From NCBI GenBank assembly GCA_002964805.2, contig PUDQ02000085.1, positions 310,001 through 374,000 of the forward strand: a stretch of DNA of 64,000 nucleotides, given 5' to 3'. Source of the stretch: Trametes villosa. Lineage: Eukaryota > Basidiomycota > Agaricomycetes > Polyporales > Polyporaceae. The notes under the pieces were generated by a model. The model ran no database searches. It saw nothing but the letters and a program-made list of their open reading frames with translations, and was not told where the DNA came from. This document shows, in pieces, positions 33,762 to 46,723 of this stretch (positions are counted from its first letter, which is position 1; each line of letters opens with the position of its first letter). A program made the translations under genes and the position numbers.

Positions 33762-36700
33762 ATGAGTTCGGTGCGTGGCTTCCACTCTGGCGCACCTTCT
33801 GCTGTGCTAACGTTTTGAATACAGCATCTAGAGGTGCCTGTCGAGGACGACGTGCTAAGTGACGTCGTGCCCAGTAACATCGTTTCGCGCCAGGTATGTG
33901 CGGTCATTCAGTTATCCTGCTCCCATGCTGAAAGGGTTGGTTCCAGGAAAGCGAGGGTGGCGAAAGCGAATACGATGACAACGCTGCGGAGGAGGAGATG
34001 GAGGTGGACGAGCTGAAGAGCGACGGCGAGAAGGTGAGCAGCAGCTCTTGCGCGCATGCGCCGCGACGCCTCCGCATGCCCTGCGGCGCGCGTGCAGTGG
34101 GTGCTTCGTCGTGTATTCGCCACCCCGAGCTACACCACAACCCTATCCTCTTGCTGCGCGGTGCACGCGACGCGTCGCGTTGCATGTTGCTCCGTGTGTG
34201 TACTTCCCCGCAGTCACTGACGTTTGCGCCCACAGGACGACGCCGAGGCACCATCATCTCCCGCGAAGATAGCAAAAATGCAGGCGTCGGAGGAGCGCCA
34301 GAAGAAGAAGCAGAAGCGCAAGGCAGAAGAGGGCCAGCTGCAAGTGAAGCGGCAGGAGATGGACAAGGCGAAGGTGAGTCTGGCTGCTCCGGACGTGTCG
34401 GTCTTTCCGTTGCCGCTCGGGGATGGTGCGCTGGCGGTTTCTCAGTGCAACGCCTCAAGAGTGGCGAGTCTTGCCGCCACGATGCTTTACTCTTCGGCTC
34501 TTCAATCGCTACCGGCAACGATGCGTACTCCAGCTCTGCGGCTGTGGCATGTGGCTATGGCTGTAACCCCAGGACCTGGTGGATACTCGGTCTCTCCGTC
34601 TGTCCCCTAGTCTCCGGTGGTTCAAGGAACTACACCATCATTAACCTCCACGTCTTCAAGTCGTCGCTACTCTGGGCTCTTCCTTGACCGCCTTACCGCT
34701 TGACACCCACTGCTCTGTACCCCCGCTTCACGCTTCCTCCCCTGTGGCGCCACTTGCAGTCGGCCTCGATGTTGTTTTTTGCTGGCACTGACGTCTTCGC
34801 AGATCACAGATGCTGTTAAGCGCTACTCCTACCTCCTGGGTCAGACGGAGCTGTTCAAGCACTTCGTCGATATCAAGGTAGGCGTAAACCTATTCTGCCG
34901 CCATCCTCCTTCTGAAAGCCAGCCGTACCCTCTAGAAAGCCCGCGATCCCGAGTATGCCGCCATGCTCGATGCCCAGCCGAAACCGAAGGGTCGGGGGCG
35001 CAAAAAGGCCGTGTACGTGATGGATTGTGTCACGTGGTAACACAGTATTCACCTTGCGTATTCGCTGCAGAGACAAGGTGGCGCGTCACCGGAAATCGGA
35101 GAAAGAAGAAGACGAGGAGCTCCTGAAAGATGGCGAGCTCGCCGCGGATGGTGACGACCAGCCGTTCGTCTTTGAGGAGTCGCCAAGCTGTGAGTATGGT
35201 ACGATGGGGTGCCACAGGGTTTCGCTGACCGGCACACAGACGTCATTGGTACCATGCGGCCATACCAGCTGCAGGGTCTGAACTGGATGGTTTCTCTACA
35301 CCACAACGGCCTCAACGGCATTCTTGCCGACGAGATGGTGAGCACTGGCCACTTGCATACCCCAGCAGCGCAACTCAACGGTCTATTACCTAGGGTCTTG
35401 GCAAGACGCTACAAACAATCTCTTTCCTCGGGTATCTTCGGCACTACAAGGACACGGCCGGCCCCCACCTCGTCGTCGTTCCGAAGTCAACACTCCAAAA
35501 CTGGTCACGAGAGTTCGAGAAGTGGACGCCGGACGTGAACACGGTGCTCCTGACCGGCACCAAGGAGGAGCGCGCGGAGATCATCGCGTCGCGCCTCATC
35601 CCGCAGGACTTCGACGTGCTGATCACGACGTACGAGATATGCCTGATCGAGCAGAGCGCGCTCAAGAAGTTCTCGTTCGAGTACATCGTGATCGACGAGG
35701 CGCACCGGATCAAGAACGTCGACTCGATCCTGTCCAAGATCGTCCGCTCGTTCCTCTCGCGCGGGCGGCTGCTCATCACCGGCACGCCGCTGCAGAACAA
35801 CATGAAGGAGCTGTTCGCGCTGCTAAACTTCATCTGCCCCGAAATCTTCTCGGACTACGAGGATTTGGAGAGCTTCCTGCACAAGGACGACGCGGATGAT
35901 GACGGTGATGACGACAAGAGCAAGAAGGTTGTCGAGGCGCTGCACAAGATCCTTCGGCCTTTCCTCCTTCGTCGTGTCAAGAGCGATGTCGAGAAGAACC
36001 TTCTGCCCAGTACGTTTCTAACTCTATGAAAGATGTTCGGGTACTCACAGACCCACTACAGAGAAGGAGATCAACATCTACGTTGGCCTCACCGAGATGC
36101 AGCGGAAATGGTATCGTTCGGTGCTGGAGAAGGACATTGACGCCGTCAACGGTGAGCTTCCTTGTTATCTCAGCTCGTTCAACGCTCATGTATTACCCGC
36201 AGGCCTCACTGGCAAGAAGGAGGGCAAGACGCGGCTCATGAACATCGTGATGCAGTTGCGGAAAGTCACTTGTCATCCCTACCTGTTCGATGGCGCGGAG
36301 CCTGGGCCACCATACACGACCGACGAGCACCTCGTCGAGAACTCCGGCAAGATGGTCATCCTCGACAAGCTGTTGAAGAACATGAAGGCGAAGGGCTCGC
36401 GCGTGCTCATCTTCAGCCAGATGAGTCGTATGCTCGACATCCTGGAGGATTACTGCCTGTTCAGGGGATACAGTATGTCCCTTTCGCTCTGAGGACGAAG
36501 TGGGTCTTCTGACCGAGACTTGCAGAGTACTGTCGTATCGACGGTAGCACGGCTCACGACGATCGTATTGTGGCCATCGACGAGTACAACAAGCCGGACA
36601 GCGAGAAGTTCATCTTCCTGCTCACGACACGTGCTGGTGGCCTCGGTATCAACCTGACGACGGCGGACATCGTCGTGCTCTATGACAGCGACTGGAACCC

Positions 36701-38552
36701 CCAGGCCGATCTCCAGGCCATGGACCGTGCGCATCGTATCGGCCAAACGAAGCAGGTGTATGTTTTCCGGTTCATTACGGAGAGCAGTGTCGAGGAGCGC
36801 ATGCTCGAGCGCGCGGCGCAGAAGTTGAGGCTCGATCAGCTCGTTATCCAGCAGGGTCGTACACAAGCCACGAAAGGTACGTTCCGCTTGACGCTGTGCC
36901 GGTATTGAGTCTAACATGCGGTACCGCAGCCTCGAACAAGGAGGAGCTGCTGGAAATGATCACCCACGGTGCCGAGCACATCGTCAACTCGAACGACGAG
37001 TAAGCAACTTTCCCGTCAACACCTTATCCTACGTTAACCGTCTGTATAGCCTGATGATCAACGACGACATCGACGCGATCATCCACCGCGGCGAGGAGCG
37101 CACGCAGCAGCTGAACAGCAAGTACGAGGGCCTCACGTTCGAGGACCTGAGCAACTTCAAGTCGGAGGCGTCCGTGCAGCAGTGGGAGGGCGAGGACTTC
37201 CGCGGGCAGCGCAAGGCGCTGCAGTTCAACCCGCTCTCGCTCTCGAAGCGCGAGCGCAAGCTCAACTACTCAGTCGACAGCTACTTCAAGGAGACGATGC
37301 GCGCGGGCCCGTCGAAGACGGAGAAGGCGCCGAAGATCCCGCGCGCGCCGAAGCAGATCCAGATGTAAGTTGGCGTCGTCATCTATGCGCAGATGTGTGA
37401 GGTGTTGAGACGCATATAGGCAGGACTTCCAGTTCTTCCCGCCCAGGCTGGCTGAGCTACAAGAACAAGAGCTTGCAGCGCACAAGGTAATTACTTGTGG
37501 CTTGTAATTGACGCTATGGGTACTGACGATGTTGCAGCGGCTGAACGAAATCCCCGCCACTGTAAGGGATCCCGCGGGCCCTGAAGATACCGCTGAGAAG
37601 CTTGAAGAGGAGCGGAAACAAGCACAGGAGTTCATTGACAGCGGTACGAACGCCGAGTAATGGCAGCTTATGGCAATGGCTCACATCACTCTGCTCTTCA
37701 GCCGAACCTCTTACAGAAGAGCAGCAACAAGAGAAGGAGGAGCTGATCGCTCAGGGCTTCGAGGACTGGAGTAGGCGAGACTTCCAGCAGTTCGTTCGCG
37801 CCCTTGAGACATACGGCTGGTGAGCCCCACGTTCGACTGACATTGTACGCTCTGCTGATCATCTCACACAGGACGGACGACTATGAGCTACTCGCGTCCG
37901 AGATCCAGGATAAGACGGCTCAGGAAGTCGCAGCGTACTACCCCGTGTTCAAGAAGAAGTGGAAGGAGCTGTCTGAGTACCCCCGTATCAAGGCGCGCAT
38001 AGAGGAGGGCGAGGCGAAGCGCAACAAGCGGTCCAACCTCGAGGCGCTCCTCGCTAAGAAGATCGCGTCCGTGCGGTACCCGATGCAGGAGCTCGAGCTG
38101 AACTACCCGACGACGAAGGGCAAGGTGTACTCGGAGGAGGAGGACCGGTACCTGCTCTGCCGGCTGAACTACTACGGGATGCAGGCGGAGGATGTGTACG
38201 AGCGCATCAAGAAGGACATCCTCGAGTTCCCCGTCTTCCGCTTTGACTGGTTCTTCAAGAGTCGCAGTCCGCAGGAGCTCCAGCGGAGATGCAACACGCT
38301 GCTCGGGATGATCGAGAAGGAGGTCGAGGGGCGGCAGGCAGAGGAGGTGAAGACGAAGGGCACGAAGGGCAAGGTACGTTCGGCTCTCAATGTGCTGTTT
38401 TTCTACCAGCGTATAACAACCTACCGCAGAAGCGAGGCATCGAGGCGATTCAGGAGGCGGAGAAGGACAAGATCTCGCGGTCTTCCACACCCACCAGCAC
38501 GACCACTGCGGCAGCATCTGGGAAGCGGCAAACCAAGCGTCGGAAGACCTGA
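33762..38552 (+). CDS. ISWI: ISWI-type chromatin remodeling ATPase
   Basis: The catalytic subunit of an ISWI nucleosome-spacing complex, about 1,100 residues in some sixteen exons. The first coding exon is only nine bases (MSS), followed by an acidic N terminus. Helicase motifs are complete: [29 protein letters not shown] across an intron (motif I), [13 protein letters not shown] (Ia), IDEAHRIKN (II, DEAH box), [11 protein letters not shown] (III), then [17 protein letters not shown] (IV), [11 protein letters not shown] (V) and [11 protein letters not shown] (VI). After the motor come [15 protein letters not shown] and [20 protein letters not shown] (HAND), [17 protein letters not shown] (SANT) and [19 protein letters not shown] (SLIDE), then a Lys-rich tail. 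No PHD or bromodomain. One intron, about 34375-34800, is unusually long. It could be the Isw1 or Isw2 ortholog; I cannot separate them. Confidence 0.95.
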
Positions 38553-39045
38553 GTTCTGCATCATCCTTGTCTCTTTTGTCCTTTGCTTTCTCATCCAACC
38601 CTCGCGCTTTGTTTGTCTGTACACCTAGAGCCGTTATCATATGTATGGAGCGATCGTTGCCAGACCGCCGTAATCTATCTGTGTTCTGTATCTTGCATCA
38701 GGGCTTCTTGGTAGCGACCTCCCGCGGGCGACGCGCGTGTTTATCCCCCGAGGTTTGTGCGGTTGATGCACCATGTGGTGAGTTCCGGGTTCTCGGTATG
38801 ATTGTTTGGGCTCCGGATGAGTTTGCCGTACCACACATCTCACGAAGGCGGGGAATGGTTTGCACAATACCTACAGTGTACATAGGCAAGACAACGCAAC
38901 AGTTATGCAAAACCACATCAAGGAGCTACAGCATGGGAGACCATAGAATGCGACGATGATACGGGGAGCCTCTGTAGGCCCAGGCTGGCCTCAGACGTCC
39001 TCGACGGGCGTCTGCGTGCTCCAGCAGGTAGTACATAGAAGCACG
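38553..39045. other. Convergent intergenic region
   Basis: 493 bp between the 3' ends of the ISWI and F-box genes. No gene seen. Confidence 0.5.
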
Positions 39046-40761
39046 TCATAATAGCTCCAGCTGAAGCGGCGGTAGCTCCGCTAGTTCGTCGTCGTCGCTA
39101 TACGTAGCGGGCTGACTTGAAGCCCGCTCTAGGCCGCGTACCCGGACGAACAAGTGAATCAGTCGGGAAGCCTGGTCCCACATCGAGTTGTGAAGCTCGC
39201 GCAAGCGAGTGTGCTCCAGGTCGTGGTCGCCGTCGTGCCCGTCTGCGGAGAGGATGCTGAAATCCGGGTGCGTGCAATGTGCGGAGAGGAACGCGGCGAC
39301 TTCATCCGCATAGGCGATCGGGGAGTCCGCGACGTCGAGGGTCGTGAGTTGGGAGGCGTGCATGGGGAGGTCGAGGTCCGCGGGCGGGCGCGAGGCGTCG
39401 AGGGGGATGGCGAGGTGGGTGAGGTCGGGACAGTGTCTGAACAAAGGCAGCAAGCCCTCCAGGGTTACCTCCGAGACGATACCCGCGTTGTAGGGGCGCA
39501 GGAGGCGTAACGACTGTAACCTTGGAAATGCGTTGGCCAGCAGACGGAGGAGCTCGTCGTCGAGCTGGAGGAAGAAGGAGTTGACTTCGAGCTCGGTGAG
39601 CGCCGAGCAGGCGAAGAGGGGTTCGAAGACGGAGGAGTCCAGGGCGAGCTCCGGGCGGTCGAGGGGTGGGAGGGCGTTCAGGGACGTCATGAGGGGTATG
39701 CTGGATGGAAGAGGGAAAGACAGGGAGATGGAAGATAGAATGTCTCTGCTCGGGCATGCGCCGAGAGCGGCCAGAACGTCGCGTACGGTTGAGGCCGGTG
39801 GGTCGTGAGCGAAGGAAAGATGGACTTCCGAGAGCTGCTCGGACGAGATGTGGCGAATGAGGTGCGCGACAGAAGGTTCGAGGCGGACGCCGCTGATGTA
39901 CAAGGAAGTGATAGAAGGGAAGATGGGCGAATTCACGGCGAGAAGGTGGTCGTGGACATCGGCTATTCGTGGAAGGAAGATCTTGGCCACGCATAGACCT
40001 GGAAGGGCAGCGAGATGGAGCAAGGCGTCGTCGAGCAATGGAAGTGCGAGGTCCACCGTCTCCAAATGGTCAAGCTGTGCGATGGCGTGGGAGACAACCC
40101 TGTCCACCGGGCCAATGCTTGAGCGACACTGGACCGATAGATCTGTGAGGAGGGGGCATTTGACGGATAACGAACGCAAGATGGGGAGGATGAGGCTGTC
40201 GCTCGGGGGCTGGCCCAGGTGTAATGTCGTGAGCTTCGGCCCGAGAAGCTGGTAGCCGTACTCGAAGACGTCCGCGTCGGGTTGCTCCCATATCAACTCC
40301 CGCAGGTTCGGTAGAAGAGGAAATGGGCCCGGTCGATAGAGGCAGAGCGTGCGGTAGGTATCCTCGTCCAGGTCGGGGGCCAGCCCGAACCTCTTGAACG
40401 ACGTGACATATGAAGCGTTGGCCGTGAAGCGCTCCCACTCCAAGGGGTCCGGCGGGCGCGTGAGAGACTGCGAACTGTCAGCGCACGATTCACGGGACGA
40501 TGTCAAACATCTTACGACAGTGCTCTTCAGGTCATGATCTTCGTGGACGTCCTCCGCCCACAGTTCCGCAGGCATGCACTTGACGAGGGGACATAGGCTG
40601 AACAGCCTGCTCCATAGGACCTTCACCGCGACCCGGTGAACCGATCGACAAGTTGCACCAAGCGCCGCCACCGTCGCCCGGCAGTCCGGGTCGTACCCAC
40701 CCTCATACGCCTGCTCGCAGATATTCCTCACGATGTCGGGAGAGTGGAGGCAGGGATGCAT
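39046..40761 (-). CDS. F-box-like / leucine-rich-repeat protein
   Basis: One uninterrupted frame of 571 residues, from the ATG at 40761 to the stop at 39046. The N terminus (SPDIVRNICEQAYEGG, GATCRSVHRVAVKVLWSRLFSL) has the pattern of the degenerate F-box seen in the large mushroom F-box families. From about residue 150 there are irregular leucine-rich repeats (LPNLRELIWEQ, LTTLHLGQPPSDSLILPILRSL, HLETVDLALPLLDDALLHLAALP, LQSLRLLRPYNA, LTHLAIPLD). Such proteins are thought to pick substrates for SCF ubiquitin ligases; no substrate can be guessed. Mushroom genomes have hundreds of relatives, so it may be lineage-specific. A TATA-like element lies about 90 bp upstream. Confidence 0.85.
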   Translation of the reverse strand: MHPCLHSPDIVRNICEQAYEGGYDPDCRATVAALGATCRSVHRVAVKVLWSRLFSLCPLVKCMPAELWAEDVHEDHDLKSTVVRCLTSSRESCADSSQSLTRPPDPLEWERFTANASYVTSFKRFGLAPDLDEDTYRTLCLYRPGPFPLLPNLRELIWEQPDADVFEYGYQLLGPKLTTLHLGQPPSDSLILPILRSLSVKCPLLTDLSVQCRSSIGPVDRVVSHAIAQLDHLETVDLALPLLDDALLHLAALPGLCVAKIFLPRIADVHDHLLAVNSPIFPSITSLYISGVRLEPSVAHLIRHISSEQLSEVHLSFAHDPPASTVRDVLAALGACPSRDILSSISLSFPLPSSIPLMTSLNALPPLDRPELALDSSVFEPLFACSALTELEVNSFFLQLDDELLRLLANAFPRLQSLRLLRPYNAGIVSEVTLEGLLPLFRHCPDLTHLAIPLDASRPPADLDLPMHASQLTTLDVADSPIAYADEVAAFLSAHCTHPDFSILSADGHDGDHDLEHTRLRELHNSMWDQASRLIHLFVRVRGLERASSQPATYSDDDELAELPPLQLELL

Positions 40762-43346
40762 CCTGGCGACGGTAGGTACTTGCGTGGTCGACTCCAGGCC
40801 TATAAGACTCAGGTATGAGTAAGATAGCGGCCTTGGGACGGGGACGAAATAAATACCTGTTGGGAAAGTGGGCGGACGAACCTATCCGCCGACAAGAATT
40901 CGGGATTTAAGGACGCCTGCGGGACGCCTCGCCTGCAACGAGCGGTGGCCAGCCGTCTCCGCAAACACCGGCGGGGGTATGTGGAGGAAGCAAGTTGACA
41001 GCCTCGCTAAAGCGCGCCCCTCCCCGTCTGGCCCGTGCGATATCAGGCGTGGACATCTGCGGCACGCCAACTGCAGCGAAGCGAGCCCTCGCTCAAATAC
41101 GAGGACCCGCGCCCGCCTTCTCGCAGCCGCACGGAGAACGCCCTCCTCGGCAGAACGGCGAGGATGATGTCAACTTCCGATCCATAACGGAGGATGCTGT
41201 TTCGGGAAGATGCGCCACATCAGACTGAGCACCGTTGCTTCCCCTGGTCTCGCACGGTATGCTTGAGCCTCTATGGCGTGCGGACCTCATCAGTTACTAC
41301 TGGGGATAATCGGCTTGTGAGGATGTCGGTGTGTCCGCTAGTTAGTGGCATACCGAATATGTTTACCACTTACAGAACGCACCCGGCCTGCGCAGTGCGC
41401 ACACACCCGGATCAACAAGGCCAACGAGCCGCAGGGGCTCCGGTCGGAAGTCGGCCTCATCCGTTAGGGGGACCTTGGGCTATGTCGTGTTTCACGACAC
41501 TACTGGTGTGGGGTAATCAAATTGGTGCACGCATGATGGTCCCTGTACTTAGCCGATAGCGTTGGGGTCTGTCCTTGCCGAATCTGTCGGATTAGGCGCT
41601 GCATAGTGGCCAAGCCCGGCATACTGCACTCGGTGGGATCGATATGTTCGGGATGCGAAGTTACGCCCGGCAGAGTCTGAGACCTGTTGGTTCTATCAAC
41701 GAGGCATAATTGACCTGTAACAAGTCGATCGCTGTGGCGAATTTGGTAAGCATACATGGCGTTCTTGATTCAAGGAATAGTGCTACTGACCTTCTGTAGC
41801 CGTGATCGATTTGAACAGCGGTTGGACCCTGGAAGAAAAGAAGACGAGAAGGACCACATTTGGTAGGACGCACACGCAACACCTCCCGTCCCGCGCAGCA
41901 CCTCCTATCGGACCGTCCGCAGCGGGAAATTTCGAAGCAGAGAGCTTGCAGATCACTCCTAGGATCGAACACGAGGTCTTCTCGCGCTTGCAGACCAGGC
42001 GGACACAGAGGGGCTTCGTCGCGCTGTGGGACACTTCGCATTCACTTCCGACGAAGAGCGGAGGTTGTCATAATCCAGGGTTCCGGGTCGAGGATGGCAG
42101 CATGTGAGCAGCTTGTGTATAGAGTTTCTCCGCCGCGAGATACGGCCTTTCATAGATCTGGAGACGCAGCGAAGTTGTCGCCGCGTACGTGCCCTATAGA
42201 GTCGACTTCCTGGGCGCCAGGATATGGGCATGGCCTACTAAAGGGCGGCCAGATCATCCCCGAAGGAACACCAGGCGTTGTTCTGCAGGCATGTTCCCGG
42301 TAAGCTGGCCAACCCAAGATGTGATTTTGTGGGTAATCATAAACACGCCGGGAAGAAAAGTGTCATGAAGAACTCACCACAGGGAGTGGTGTGCAGTCAG
42401 GCGGCGCTAGACGCTGACCCGAGCATCATCATGTATGAGACGCATGCGTTTCAATCTTCGGCAGAAATTCGCGATCTACTCTTAACTTCATCTTTGTACC
42501 ACTGCGGTGGGTCGTGTACTAGTTTTTGAAGCACACTAGTCTAGGCCGGTGCGCCGGTGCGTTGCAACAGTTCAGAGAAGCGCTCTATCAGCTGGGAGTC
42601 TGCTAAATCTAACCTGTTCACTCACCGAGATGTGGTTATTGTTCGTTGAAGATTCAAGAGGGCGAGGCTGCAGGCTGGCGGTGGGCAATACATACGCTCG
42701 CCCGATAACCTTGAAGAGTTTCGCCGTCACGTAAGTACACCGTGTCGGTCAAATTCTGACAGGCGGGTAGAACTTCGTTCCCATGGTACGCGCAGTACGC
42801 GCAGTATGCTAGTAGAAGCTAGCAACGGTGTAAATGATTTGATACCTCGATAGCAGGGTGGACCGCGTAGTGCGACTCGACTCTAGATGGTGGTAGCGGG
42901 CAGAGAAGCCTTGGGCGCTTGCATTAATGCTATGGCGCCTGCCACCGCCACCGTCGCCAGTCCTAGTAAGTCTGCCGGAGATGCATGGTTGAACGTTCGC
43001 GACATTCATCTCGCAGCGCCGTGGTACCTTCGAGTACCCGGTTAACTTTCTTTGAGTAACATATGAAATCAAAGCATCAGGAGGGCAAGAACAACAAGAC
43101 GTCCACGTTTGACCTATCGATACAGATGTATGTACACAGTTAGAATACTGTTCGACCGGGTTCGAACAGGGTGGTAGGGTATCGCTAGAACAACATACGA
43201 GCGCGATAGCAAGATACGAGAGCGGGAAGACGAAAGTCCGATGGGCGGGGACCGGTGAGATGCGAGATCCGGGATGCGACAGGATCCATCCTGACGGCGA
43301 TGTGGAACGAAAGCAGGGACGAGACGACGAGGGACAGATGTTACGG
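40762..43346. other. Intergenic region, no gene seen
   Basis: 2.6 kb between two minus-strand genes. Frames of 60-147 codons appear on both strands with no domain, no shared codon bias and no splice-joined continuation. I see no terminal repeats or transposase remains. Confidence 0.5.
40848..40857 (-). promoter_or_regulatory. TATA-like element of the F-box gene
   Basis: On the minus strand the sequence reads GTATTTATTT, about 90 bp before the ATG at 40761. Confidence 0.45.
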
Positions 43347-46204
43347 CTACGACGCCGGTGCTTGCGAGCGCCCCGGTGCAGACAGCCCTCTGCGCGTCAG
43401 CTCCGTGACGGCCTTCGCAAGCTGGGCATTGACGGCCGTCTGCTTCTGCACGCGCGCCTCCTTCCCAGCGCGCTTGAACAGCTCTGCGATACGACACCCG
43501 CTCAGGAACTTTGCTACGCCGAACAATACGGAGAACAGACTCACCGAGGAAGCGTTCGCCCACCCACAGCCCGAGCGGCGCATTCCCGACCACAACGGGA
43601 GTGCTGCTCTTCTCGCCTTGGGATGCCGCGGTACTCTTGACGGGCGGAGCACCGAGGCCCGCGGCGAGCTGCTCGCAAGTTTGCAGCATCGTGCGTGCGT
43701 GGTCGCCGGCGGTGTGAAGGTAGTGTGCGGCAATGAGCGCGAGCACGAGCGCGCGGAGGTGGTTGTCCTGCGCCTTCGTCGCTAGTTCGAGCGCGTGCTT
43801 CAGATGTTGCCTACAAAGGAGTGGCGCGTCAGCTGAATATCCAGAGTAGCATGCGAAGGCAGACGGACTTCGCTTTTAGGATCTCCGGGGTGAAACAGGC
43901 CTCAAGCACCTGGGCGACTGCCTCGAGCGAGCCGCCCATGCCCCGGCACATCTTCACGACCTCCATGCCCCTCTCGACATGTACCTCTACGCCTTCATCC
44001 TCCGGCCACGGTTCGTCCGACTCGGACATACCCTGCGTCCACGCCTCGCCTAAACGCCCCATGCGCCGCGAGACGCCCACGCACAGCGCAATTTCCCCTG
44101 CGAGCGCAGCGACGTGCACGAAGCTCCCGCGCTCTGCGTGGTGGGCGGCGGCGCGGTAGCATCGGAGCGCGCGAGCGGGCTGTAGGAGCGCATGCGCGAG
44201 GTGCGCGTGGTGCAGCGCGATGCGCGCCGCGAAGAAGGGGAAGATGTCGTATGTGCGTGTATGGGCGATCAGGTTGTTGAGGTTCTGCGAATGACAGGTC
44301 TGTCAGCTTTACCCCGTATGGGCTATGACATATGTGGAGACACGTACGTCTTCCGCTACGGAGAATTCGCTGCGCATGATGGAGACCTGCGTTATCTGTG
44401 AGCTCCGACCGTCTCATGTCCGTGGGTTTCGAGAATGGCGTACTGCGATGAGCTCGGACAACAGGTCAGCCTTGATCCTTGCGAGACGCTCCTCGACTTC
44501 TTGCACATCCCCGGCGCTCGCCCAAGTGGTGACTGTTTGACAACGCGTTAGCGGATCTCATGACTCCCATCCCAATCCTAGACTCACATGAGATATCGCG
44601 GAGGGCTTCTGCGTCCCAAGTTGTCAAACCCTCGGCAGCGAAGACTTTCCGTTTGGGCTTGCGTCCGACAGCGTCTCGCTTAGACGCGCTGCTCACCAGG
44701 AACGCAAGCAAGAAAAGGATGCGCGGGTGTGTCACCTGTACCACAAGAGACGGCCCTGTGGAGAGTGCGATCTAGAGTGCGCATATATTCAGTTTTACAT
44801 GCTTGATTTCTGAGAGCGAGAGGCCTACCTCAATGCATCCATCAGGAAACCGGTCCAGGACGTCAGAGTCGAGGAGTGCATGCAGATGCGACAGCCGAGG
44901 CGAGACCTCAGCCGCTTCCCCAGCATGCGTGTGGTACACAATCGAGAGTATAAGCAGGTGGACTGCCATCGCCGCCTCGAACGCGTCTTCGAACATAATG
45001 AACGTCTGCTCCGGCGCAGGCTGCTGCTGAGTTGGAGGAGCACCCGCGCCTTGTGAAGGGTGCGGCTTCCGAGGCTTCGGCGTCGAAGTGGGCTCGTAAG
45101 ACAGCCCGAGCGCGGCCTCCCCGCTTTGGATGGCAGCGTTTACCTCTGCCCACATCCGCGCCGCGACGAGGATGCGGATGCGCAGAATGCGGGCGAGGAG
45201 CGCCACCTGCTTGTGCTTCTCAGCCACGGCGCGGTCCTCGAGCTCCTGGACGACTGCGAGTGCTGCATGCACGTCTTGTGGACTGGGTTGGGGAGACGAG
45301 GGCGGGGTCCGGTTCTGCACTTTCTCTGGCTTGGATTTCACAGTCTGGTGAGCGGCGGTCGGCGTGGTCAGGAGAGTAATGAGGGCGAGCTGTGCGGAGT
45401 AGCGTATATGCGGCGGGTCCGACGTTGTGAGCGATGAGAGAAGGTTCCGGATCTGGTTACGCGCGAACTTGGTCTTATGCTGCCATTGGGAGAGCTGCGC
45501 CTGGAGGAGCGCGAGCTGGTGCCTGTATGCGCGCAGGGAGGGGTGCTGTGGCGCGTCTTAGCCTCACTTGAGGTGCATATATGCGGTTTGGAGACAGTAC
45601 CTTCTGTGCGATAATTGACTAGGAATGCCGGATGAGCCACTCTCCCATAAACACCATAGACATAATGCGGAACTCACCCCTCGACTTAGTGCTTTCTCCA
45701 CCTGTACCCCGTGGCGCATATATAAGGATACTCCTCGTGTATGCGGGTGTAGGTACGCACCTCCGACTCAATGCCCCTCGCCCACGCGTGCTCTTCGCTC
45801 TGGCTGAATCCCCCGGCGATCACCCGCATCCCAAGCTCCGCCAGCCCCGTCCACGCGCGACATTCGATGTCCGGGAGCAGCGCCGGCAGCGCCAGACATT
45901 TCCGCAGCGCAGACAAGGATAGGACAAGCGAGTGCACGTAGTACTTGTGGTTCGGTGGGTGCGCGAGCAGAGCGGGCAGGCTCACGAGCAGGACCGCCGG
46001 GGGTAGCGGCTTGAGCTCTTCTTCAGACTCTGGTGGCGGCTGAGAGCGCTGGGACTTGAGAGGCGAGGAGGTATAGACGGTACGGAGTGCGGGGTCGCTG
46101 CTTGGCGGAAGAGTGGTAAGGTCGGAAGAGGCGTCGCTCGCCATAGACAGCGACGGCTCTGGCTGTATGCGCTGCCTCTTGAGCGGTCGGGGGTTTTCAT
46201 CCAT
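43347..46204 (-). CDS. MAU2: Cohesin loading factor MAU2/Scc4
   Basis: With Scc2, this TPR protein loads cohesin onto chromatin. The ATG is at 46204 (MDENPRPLKRQRIQPEPS) and the stop is at 43349-43347. An N-terminal Ser/Pro-rich leader precedes PPAVLLVSLPALLAHPPN and a run of TPR-like helices. Exons 1-4 join as IESE-VEKALSRG-SIIAQK-HPSLRAYRHQLALLQAQLSQWQ, with two small exons between, matching the conserved KHPSLR-Y-H motif of the family. Farther on come LVLALIAAHYLHTAGDHARTML, LGLWVGERFLAKFLSGCRIAELF (joined over a short intron near 43540) and a helical end. About ten exons. Internal joins between 44770 and 43800 are approximate. Family assignment rests on motif order and TPR character. Confidence 0.82.
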
Positions 46205-46723
46205 CTTGGGATCGTCCGGAGAGTCGAGGAAAGCGCGGCGACGCGTTGAGCTCGCTGTGGAGGACGTCGTGGAGGACGTACTGGGTCAAGAGAAGCCCGT
46301 AAGCCACATCGGGCAGCGCGTAGACGTGACGAGCGTGACGTGCTCAAACCGGGAAAAGCGCGTGACATAACGCGTGATGAAAACGTGACCTTTCGCGACA
46401 TACGCACCGAGACGCGGTTCCGCTAGAAGGCGGTGGGAGCGCCAAGTACGACGGCCCGTAGTTGCAAGTCTCGCGTAGATCTAACTTGCGTGTAGTCTCC
46501 GATTAATGTTTCGACGTAGCTGGGAGCTGTATGCTTTCATATGTTTGTTCTCTCCGACTCGAAGTATGATGGCTATCACGTCCGTGGACTACAACTCCAG
46601 TATTCACGCGTTCACGATGAAGGGGAAGAAGTGGAAAGCAGATGCGCATGGCTAAAAGTACAAGTGTGTAACTACCGACTGCAACAAAAACGAGCGACGT
46701 AGATCAGTCCAATCACAGCCCCA
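46205..46723. other. Intergenic region upstream of MAU2
   Basis: 519 bp between two minus-strand genes. It holds the MAU2 promoter and the 3' end of the 7-TM gene. No gene seen. Confidence 0.5.

Noticed and set aside
43150..43175. tRNA-like GGGTTCGAAC motif
   Set aside because: No matching acceptor stem, D-arm A-box or anticodon arm nearby. A covariance-model tRNA search would settle it.
40762..43346. Hidden gene between F-box and MAU2 genes
   Set aside because: Frames are short, without codon bias or a shared splice pattern.
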